Source: Mytilus galloprovincialis | Taxonomy: Eukaryota; Mollusca; Bivalvia; Mytilida; Mytilidae | Direction of reading: 5' to 3' | DNA: 64,000 nt | Assembly: GCF_965363235.1 (NCBI RefSeq) | Contig: NC_134846.1 | Span: forward strand, 76,234,724-76,298,723 | In this document: in pieces, positions 56,561 to 64,000 of the stretch | Numbering within the stretch: position 1 is the first letter of the stretch | How the letters are laid out: every line of letters starts with the position of its first letter | The notes under the pieces: model-generated | Databases searched by the model: none | The model's input: the letters and a program-made list of their open reading frames with translations, nothing else | Told to the model about the DNA's origin: nothing | Position numbers and translations under genes: made by a program

Positions 56561-59500
56561 TTAGTAATTTCCCTTTTCAAGTTTTGATGCCAAGTCAAAT
56601 CTTTCCACAGATCCATCCTTTAGAGCTCTAATGAGTTCAGTTTTTGTTGCTCTCTCCTTGTTCTCTTTTGCCCACATGACCAATGCTTGATAAATCTGAT
56701 CTCTCAAACTTCGTGGATAATCTGTCTCTATTATATCAACATCAGAATCAGACATACCTAAGGCTCTTAGATAAAATCTCCATTCTCTGCTTAGGTTCTT
56801 CATCAGGAAATTAAATTCTGGTCTCAGAGCTACAAAAATAAGTTATAATACTAATAGTAATTTGTTCCTTTAGTACATGTACATGTATGAGTATGTTTAG
56901 CATTTCTGTGTAACATACTTTTGATTAGTATTTTAAGTGCTTGAGCATCCTTTGGAACACTGCAAGCAATGAAAAGCATTACATTAGCTATTGCCCCAAA
57001 ACCTCATAAATTTGGAAGATGAACTAAGAATCATGTTCGCTTTCAACAGTCACAGGTATAAAGTATTTACATTATGTATTTTTTAGACAAACACTTTTAA
57101 TAATGTATTCCAGGCTGTATAGTGTAGGCAACTATTTTAAAAAGGGACATTGCTCACATGATAATAAATTCTTAATAATAAGATGGTTTCATTGTCTTGT
57201 GTAATAATAAAAAAAAAATCTTTAAAAGAAAGTTTCAGTCTCTATACTGTAAACATGGTAAACGAAGAAATTTCTGTGCATTTTTATTCATGTAATTTTT
57301 AGCAAGAAACACAGATGTGAGATTACATATATATGTAGGACTCTAAACTGGATGGCACTTTAAAGTGTGATGGTCATGCTAAAGTGCGATGGTCTACGCT
57401 AAAGTACGATGGTGTCACACGCTAAAGTGAGATGGTAGTTAATTTGTTCGCTTAAGTACAATGGTGTATCACGCTAAAGTGCGATGAACCTGAAGAGTAA
57501 GATTCAAAGTATTAAAACATTGAGGTTAAAAAATAGTCTTTTTGCAAAGGCTAGTATGCTAAGGTATAACGTATGTAACAGGTTTTATAATTTACCTGAA
57601 GGATTAAGTGATTGTTTCTAAATTTAGAAAACCGACCACGTAATAATTGCTAAAAAGTTTCTTTATGTGTCGCAAAATATTATATTTCATGTAAAAACAA
57701 TTCGGAGATTGGTGTAGGTTGTTATTCACACTAATGTGACAACTTGTCTTACAGTCGTCATTCAAAATTACAAATTTGTTCATTATCGGAATATGCAAAA
57801 TTCATTTGTAAAAGCTTTAATTTAAATGCGAAAGAAAGGCAATGTTCGCCAAGCTTTCTCCTTTTTTGTAGCGAGTACTAATACATGTTTTATTTTCCTA
57901 CAATGTACAGAACAAAATAATGTTTTAGCAAACAATTTACAATTCACGCATGAAAACTCTATTTTACAGACGTAGATGAGTATGCGTATACTATTTTGTA
58001 TTTATATAGTAAAATTGTCGACTGTAGGATAGAAGTCCTTCTTCCAGCCCTCGACAAAAAAATGTGTGCTTCAGCTGACAAAAAAAAGTTAAAATCGATT
58101 ACTAGTATTAAAGTCATGGACATTTGGTGTAATATCCCTAATCTATTCTTCCGGCATGTTAATTTTTGGTTTGTATAAATGACTGTTAACGTCATTAGCT
58201 AACTATGTCTCTAACGTCTATGTTTTTCGCGGACAATCAGACTTTAGCGTATGGAAGCATCGCGCTTTAGCGTAGACCATCACACTTTAGCTTGACCATC
58301 GCACTTTAGAGTCCTACATGTATAATAATATAAGATTTCAAAACATTCTGTATAAATAATATGACACTCGCCCTGACACCTCACAAATATGTCTAGTAAA
58401 ATTTATCCTATAAAATGTGTCTGTAAATGGCACTTCTTTCTCATACATGAAACAATTTGAATTAGTAATAAATTTCACGGTTCCATTTCATGGATCTGTG
58501 ATCAAGGTTAAGTTTTTATAATAAGGGCTGTTCCTCAGGTACTATTAGCAGAATGTCAAATATGAAATGATTGTATTCATCTGACCTTGACCTCATTTTC
58601 ATAGTTCATCTGTGAATTAATGTTTTCATGGTTTCTGCTTTTGGTCGGGTAGTTGTCTCTTTGACAAATTCCCCATTTCCATTCTCAATATAATTTTAAG
58701 GTTTGGTCAGTTACTCAGATACTATTAGAAATATATTAACTATATTTCATTTATAGAATTATTGCATGGTGAACATTGCTGTCTTGCAAAGTTGATATTC
58801 TATTTCCATTAAAATGAGGATTTCTTCTGTGTGTTAAGCATTGCTGTCACTTTGAACTTTAATGTTTTACTTCAATAAAACACAGTTTTTAATTACTCAC
58901 CATTAAGTTGCTGTTGTACAATAGGATCTAAAAATATAATGAAAATAATTGTAAACATATGCGCACAATAGCAATTAGTTTTCAGTATCAATTTAGACTT
59001 GTCCAGGTTTGTATTTACTAGAGCAATACAATGCATGTCACATAAGGAGCAGGATTTAGAGAACCTATGAACACTACTGTTTTTTGGGATTTTTTTTGGT
59101 TCTTGTTGCTTCCATGATGTGTTTTGTGTACTGCTATTAAATTTGTCTTTTGGTCTATTTCAACATATGAGTTTGATTATCCTTATGGTATCTTTTGCCT
59201 AAACAATGAATAATAGGCTCAATTTTATTTTTTACAGAGTTTGTCTTTAGTGCCATGTGGAGACAGTAGAGTGCCTCCCGTGCTTCAGGTTTATGCTCTT
59301 ATAATATACTAGATTTTGGAGTGTGCCCAAGCGAGAATCTCACTGCATTGAAGACTAATTGGTGGCCTTCAGTTGTTGTCTGCTCTATGGTTTGGTTGTT
59401 ATCTCTTTGACACATTCCCCATTTCCATTCTCAATTTCATATCTATTTTATCGCTTGGTACAGACTGCAGACAATTAGAGACCCTGAGACATATGAACCA

Positions 59501-60240
59501 ACAGTTGTTGTTGGCTGCCCCAGTGCAGTAAAAATACCATGTATTGATAGAAAAGAATTTTGTTTACTCAACCAAGTTAGACTCCCTATATATACAAATC
59601 CAAGAATACTACATCTTAACATGCTTAAAGAAAATTAAGTACATGAAGGTAGGATTTGAACATGCTGAATATGATTATGTTATAATTTATAAACAAAATT
59701 ATATCTTTGACTGTTTGAGAAATTAAACTGTACACAAGACTTATTTTCCTAGCAAAATTTATAATATGGACTTTTTACAACTGTTAGCATGGGGACAAAT
59801 TCATTTAAATAAATCATTATACCTTCTCGTCTGCTAGCAACACTGTTATGAGATTGATGTGCAGGCTGTGGGACTACCGGTACTGGCTGAGCTTGTTGTA
59901 AAGCCTGATGTAGAACACCAGGTGAAGTATCCATTCGAACCTCTCCATTTCCTACACTGGCTACAGGATGATTTAATCTGTTATTTTCAAATTGATCAAT
60001 TACTCTTATAGCATTAAACTTTTCACACTTGTCTAAAAGTTGTTTCAGGAAAGATGTGTTATTTGCTGTCAGTTTTTCTCTTGACTGTAATTCAGTAAAT
60101 AAATCCAAAGCAGTTTCCACTTTTTCCATGTCTCTTTTTTTCACAATATCTTTACACATAAATTTCATGCGATGTATGTCATCAGCGTTCAAATGTTTTG
60201 CAACATCAATTAACATCGAGTTAAATTCCATGTCTCCCAT
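56561..60240 (-). CDS. FADD: FADD-like adaptor: death effector domain plus death domain, complete, 3 coding exons (237 aa)
   Basis: Exons (minus): 59823-60240, 58901-58927, 56561-56829; GT-AG junctions, both introns phase 1, 714 nt in total. Exon 1 encodes an N-terminal DED (aa ~1-88: MEFNSMLIDVAKHLNADDIH, MKFMCKDIVKKRDMEKVETA, LDLFTELQSREKLT, FLKQLLDKCEKFNAI) and a Gln/Pro-rich linker. The 27-nt middle exon adds nine residues (DPIVQQQLN). Exon 3 encodes a death domain (aa ~155-234: SREWRFYLRALGMSDSDVDI, IETDYPRSLRDQIYQALVMW, KENKERATKTELIRALKDGS) that aligns closely with human FADD (DWRRLARQL, IDSIEDRYPRNLTERV). Human FADD is 208 aa. FADD links death receptors, or IMD in insects, to caspase-8-type proteases in the cytosol. 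The DED charge motif RxDL of human FADD is KFNA here. An AG just before the ATG (60243-60244) could be the acceptor of a 5' UTR intron. Confidence 0.9.
57334..58318. mobile_element. Foldback element with CTAAAGTGCGATGGT-repeat arms, FADD intron 2
   Basis: The left end TGTAGGACTCTAAA and the right end TTTAGAGTCCTACA are perfect inverted repeats. Inside, the left arm repeats CTAAAGTGCGATGGT-like words about six times over 150 bp; the right arm repeats the complement (ACCATCACACTTTAG and variants) about four times over 90 bp. About 985 bp, no transposase frame. It resembles foldback transposons whose long arms are made of short repeats. Confidence 0.82.
58480..58690 (-). repeat. Repeat fragments in FADD intron 2
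   Basis: 58480-58615 resembles the repeat at 54430-54895 (TGACCTTGACCTCATTTTCA); 58630-58690 is a minus-strand family-A head (GAGAATGGAAATGGGGAATT). A further minus-strand family-A head is at 59385-59445 in intron 1. Confidence 0.6.
58901..58927 (-). CDS. FADD microexon of 27 nt
   Basis: Preceded by ATATTTTTAG and followed by GTGAGT, both strong splice signals. In-phase addition (phase 1 to phase 1) of nine residues in the linker. Because skipping also keeps the frame, it could be alternatively spliced. Confidence 0.8.
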
Positions 60241-60244
60241 AACT

Positions 60245-60880
60245 GCAATATCTATCTAATAATGTTAAATCATAATTCAGGAAATTCCTTCTCCTACTTT
60301 CACTTTGAATGGGGTTTTACCTTGGTGAACCTGAATTAGGTATTCTGAATTCTAAATTTAATATTATGATTGTCAACAAACAAATATATTAAGAATCAAT
60401 TGTTACTGTAAACTATATATCTTTTATTGATTTTTAAGCCTACATATAATCAGCAAAAAAGATGACACGCCTAATTATTAATTACATTGAGAATAAAACG
60501 AAAGTATACGGATCTCAAATGCTTGTTTATACATATCTCTCTCATTTTTTTATAGTCTCTTCTGCGCTTCAAATACCTTCTTTTATACTGTGAAGCGAAG
60601 ATAAAAAGTAACATTGAAATTATATTTCAATCGAGAATCTCAACTCGTATAAAATGAATTGTATGTTAATGCTCTTTCTTTTCACTTTAACTGTGACACA
60701 AATCAGTTCAATCAATAAGTACAAAGAAGATGTGCAGTCAAGTCCGTTTAGAATGAACAAGATAAATCAGATATGGCACAAAGCATCAAAGGTATACAAC
60801 ATATGGCCTTCTTCTACTCTGAGACTACCATAACATAGAACAGTAGTCTAATTTATCACATCTAAAAGAACATTTGTAAC
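60245..60880. other. Upstream region of FADD, no other gene seen
   Basis: Would contain the FADD 5' UTR and promoter on the minus strand. A minus-strand CACCAAG followed by GTAAAA near 60325 could be a 5' UTR donor. No strong core-promoter motif recognised. Confidence 0.4.
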
Positions 60881-61556
60881 AAAAAATTTGTTCCGGCGTG
60901 ACATTTGTTCCACTGGAACAAATTTCATAGGAAATGTGTTCCACCGGAACTATTGTCACAGAAAATATGTTCCAGCACTATAAAATTTGTTCCGGAAGTA
61001 ATTTTTTCACCAAGTGTCAAATAAGTTCCGGAACAAAAATCACAGCACCATGAGTTTTGTTCCAATATTAATATTTAAAAAAAAAGTGAAATAAGTTCCT
61101 GTGGAATGCTAGTCAATTCGTTCCAAGTCCGTTTCGTTCCAAGCCAGTTCGTTCCAGATTTAGACAATTCGTACCAAGTCAATTGTCAATTCGTTCCAAC
61201 TGATTTATTTCATTATTAATCAGACTTAACAATGTGTTCCACCTGATTGATTTCATTGTTAAATGCTAATCAGACTTAACAATTTGTTCCAACTTTTTTA
61301 TAATGTATATGTCCGTATATCACTGTATTTGTGTAAATCAACGTACAGTGCACGGCAAAAATCGCAATTCCTTGTCCATTTTGTCTGTATATTTCATATA
61401 AAAGACATATGTTCATCCTAACAGTTCATAGATAATTGTTCAATAGTCTTTCAGTATTTCACATATTTCATGTTGCTGGTCAACGGAGTGCACAATGATA
61501 AGTGCAACAGATGTCATCAGCTGGGTAACTGTAATTTGCTGTCTTCTATAGCTCTC

Positions 61557-61593
61557 CCAAGGATTTGTATAGTGAGACCATACAAATCCTTGG
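61557..61593. repeat. Perfect 14-bp stem hairpin
   Basis: CCAAGGATTTGTAT and ATACAAATCCTTGG are exact reverse complements around the loop AGTGAGACC. Confidence 0.9.
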
Positions 61594-62361
61594 CTGTTCT
61601 AAAGCTCCATCATCTTGGATTGTGATCTGTTTGTGGCTGCTTACTTTTTTTTGTGGTTTCGTATGTAAGGACACTGAGTAAATTTTTATATTGTAAAAAT
61701 AAACAACCAGTGCTAATGAGTAGTAACGATGCACGTAAGAAAAACATAGCAAATGTGGTATGTCAGCCTTCAATTATTATTGACAAGCGTTTATGACCCA
61801 AGATAAGTACGATATTATTCTTTTGATGAATGCATTAACAACTGTTATGCGCACATCATTGAAATACAATAATCAATTATAATGATAACTATTTCTTTGA
61901 AAATATCACTAGTTAGTCACTTTATTCATATTTAAAATATTAAATTTGTCATGAAATACTTACCTTAATAATTATCAATATATATCATGCCCAATATATC
62001 GTTCTTCCCAATTAATAAACCATAGATTTTTTTTAGATACGTATTTATATTCATTTTTTATAAATACAGCATTAAAAATAAAAATAATAAAGCTATTTAA
62101 ATGGTTAATATTGTTTAATACTGTTCTTGAATAAGTTGGAACGAACTGACCAGTTTTTGGAAACGTTGGAACGAACTGACCAAGCAACTTGGGACGAATT
62201 TGTTGGTACGAATCAGAGTTGGAACGAATCATCCAGATACCTTCCTGTGATATTAGTTTTGAACGAAGGTATTTTATAGAAATCAATGAAAATGTTCTGT
62301 TCGAACCTATTTCACAGAAAATAAGTTCTGTGCTTGCATGGGGTACATTTGCAATTGAAGG

Positions 62362-62828
62362 CATGACTGTAGGACGAAGATAAGAAATAAAAGTGATTAT
62401 AATGTATCATAATTTGTATCTATGTTTTATCGTTTATGTGGTATTTGACCTTGTTTCCTGTTGATCTGTCATTGGTGTTCTAATCATACATGTACTTAGC
62501 TAGTGTCATTGCACAGTTTTTAACGAGTGTGTCTTTTGTTTCTTTGTCTTTTAATATAATTGATCAGTCACTTTGTCCTTTTCAAAAAGCATGTCATGAC
62601 TGTAGGACGAAGATAAGAAATAAAAGCGATTATGATGTATCATAATTTGTATCTATATTTTTTTGTTTATGTGGTATTTGACCTCCTTGTTTCCTGTTGA
62701 TCCGTCATTGGTGTTCTAATCATACATGTACTTACTTGTGTCATTGCACAGTTTTTAAAGAGTGTGTCTTTTGTTTCTTTATGTCTTTTAATATAATTGA
62801 TCAGTCACTTTGTCCTTTTCAAAAAGGT
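62362..62828 (+). repeat. Direct tandem duplication, 233-bp unit, 2 copies
   Basis: CATGACTGTAGGACGAAGAT begins both copies (62362 and 62595). They end at CACTTTGTCCTTTTCAAAAA. Only about ten differences are visible, so the duplication is fairly recent. Confidence 0.9.
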
Positions 62829-63204
62829 ACAAATGTTCATCTTTAACCGTTATGATACTTTTTTTCGGAATGACTTTTATTATTATTTCTTATTCTACTC
62901 TTTCCTGGCTCATAAGTTTCATTTTTAGTATTATTAATTGAGTATGTTATTAAACTTTTGCTTTACTCCACATGATCCAAATTGGATGTTTACATTATCA
63001 ATATAATACATGTTTTTTATAATGACTTTAAACTTACTGATCACAATTGCTCAGTATACAAGATAACTTGTTTAACCAGTGGAACATATTTCACAGAAAA
63101 GGAACTTATTTCACCAGGTGAGGAACAAATTTCACAAATCCAGAACTTATTTCACCCGGTAAGGAACAAATCTCACAAACTTGGAACTTATTTCACTAGG
63201 TAAG

Positions 63205-63387
63205 TGTGACGGGATTGCTTCCCTTAGAAAAACTTAGTAGATACTTAGTCAGCCGTAAGCGGTTGAGTTAAGGAAGTACTTCTTTAGCTCAGTCGGTTAG
63301 CGCGCTGCCTTGTAACACAGAGGTCCCGGGTTCGAGTCCCGGTGGAGACAAGCTACTTTGTAATGAAATTCGTGCTCTCCGGTTACA
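63205..63387 (+). mobile_element. ~183-bp insertion bounded by TGT...ACA with tRNA-like core (SINE-like or solo-LTR-like)
   Basis: It interrupts the GGTAAGGAACAAATTTCAC motif of the surrounding element: TAAG is present on both sides (63201-63204 and 63388-63391). The insert begins TGTGACGGG and ends CCGGTTACA, which are short imperfect inverted repeats with TG...CA ends as in LTRs. It carries a pol III A box and B box. A tRNA-derived SINE, a very short LTR-type element, or a small inverted-repeat DNA element are all possible. No coding capacity. Confidence 0.6.
63276..63350 (+). tRNA. tRNA-Thr(UGU)-like sequence, probably a degenerate or SINE-borne tRNA
   Basis: The A box TAGCTCAGTCGG (63283 on) and the B box GGTTCGAGTCC (63326-63336) are perfect matches to the pol III consensus. 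The D arm and the T arm (CCGGG TTCGAGT CCCGG) pair well. The anticodon loop reads as TGT in a Thr context. The acceptor stem pairs poorly and the anticodon stem is irregular, and the whole sits inside a 183-bp mobile insertion, so a functional tRNA gene is unlikely. Confidence 0.45.
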
Positions 63388-63539
63388 TAAGGAACAAATT
63401 TCACCAACCCAGAACTTATTTCACCAGGTAAAGTGTGAAACTTATTTCATAGAGATGGAACAAATTATAAAGAAATTGTCTGTGAAAAAAGTTCTCCCAG
63501 AACATATTTCCTGTGAAATAAGTTCCACTGGCTCACACA

Positions 63540-64000
63540 TGCATATACATATCTGTTAACCATGTTAACCCTGCTGTTAGGTGCAGCAAACAATGAAATT
63601 CTGACATCTCAAACTTTTGGATATTTTAACCTGAAATAAAAAGAAAAAAACAATCGCCAGTTGTTTGAAATCTTTTATTGGCAGTTTTTATGGTTCGATT
63701 TATTAGTAATCAACAATCATTTCTGCTAGATGTCAACTCCAACAAGATAGAGATCTTTGTCTTGACCAAGTGGCAGTATAAAAATAGAACTGCAAATGTC
63801 AAGCAGATTGGATGAACAAGTTCAATTTTTAAGACCAAGTTTACTCGTCACAATAAATCTTAATTGTGCACATTATGTTATGCCACTCAACTATTTTGGT
63901 TGCTTCTGTTGGTCTGTTCAACGCTCAATAACATGCTTAGTGTGACTCACATCACGATCAAAATATGGAATATTATCAGTTATGGGAATTGAGGTATTAA
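63540..64000. other. No gene seen
   Basis: AT-rich sequence after the composite element; nothing recognised to the window end. Confidence 0.45.

Larger units (their letters stand above)
60885..63535. mobile_element. Large composite foldback-like element rich in GTTCC / GGAAC motifs
   Basis: The left part (60885-61290) carries about 15 GTTCC words such as TTTGTTCCGG, TTGTTCCACTGGAAC and TTCGTTCCAAG. The right parts (62130-62240 and 63080-63535) carry the complement: GTTGGAACGAACTGACC, GGAACAAATTTCAC, GGAACTTATTTCACC. The right edge CCTGTGAAATAAGTTCCACTGG mirrors words at the left edge. The arms are similar by motif rather than by base-to-base alignment. Inside are a hairpin (61557-61593), a 233-bp tandem duplication (62362-62828) and a tRNA-like insertion (63205-63387). 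Limits are approximate. Confidence 0.55.

Noticed and set aside
62189-62383. 64-residue plus-strand frame
   Set aside because: Composed of GGAAC-motif repeat and the start of the 233-bp duplication; not a gene.
63276-63350. Functional tRNA-Thr gene
   Set aside because: Acceptor and anticodon stems do not pair properly and the sequence lies inside a mobile insertion.

Overview
The window is AT-rich, intron-rich animal DNA. The protein sequences are lophotrochozoan-like, and the repeats are of kinds I associate with bivalve genomes, most likely a mytilid mussel; I could run no search to confirm this. It holds one complete large gene, one complete small gene, one first exon that runs off the left edge, and a dense population of interspersed, tandem and foldback repeats.

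Left part (1-19,330): the first coding exon of an ADAP/centaurin-alpha ArfGAP lies on the minus strand at 2926-3007, and its gene continues left of the window. The rest is intergenic or intronic and rich in repeats: LINE fragments, a 355-bp tandem repeat, two long arrays of a ~502-bp monomer (10,388-14,231), foldback elements, and copies of a common bivalve interspersed family.

Middle (19,330-53,450): a complete plus-strand orthologue of ANKHD1/ANKRD17 (Drosophila Mask). I resolve 34 coding exons, all joining in frame with GT-AG introns, for a predicted protein of 2,640 residues. The order is an acidic N-terminus, 15 ankyrin repeats, a coiled-coil and Gln-rich linker, 10 more ankyrin repeats, a basic coiled coil, one KH domain, and a long disordered tail that contains a PAM2-like (poly(A)-binding-protein-binding) motif. 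The introns carry at least ten small DNA elements, several with visible terminal inverted repeats and target-site duplications.

Right part (53,450-64,000): a complete minus-strand FADD-like adaptor (death effector domain plus death domain, 237 residues, three coding exons, one of only 27 nt) sits tail to tail with the Mask gene. Beyond it is a composite repeat rich in GTTCC/GGAAC motifs. A ~183-bp insertion in it is bounded by TGT...ACA, flanked by a 4-bp duplication, and carries tRNA-like A and B boxes.

Mask/ANKRD17 and FADD both act in innate-immune or growth signalling in other animals, but nothing in the sequence shows that these neighbours are co-regulated.
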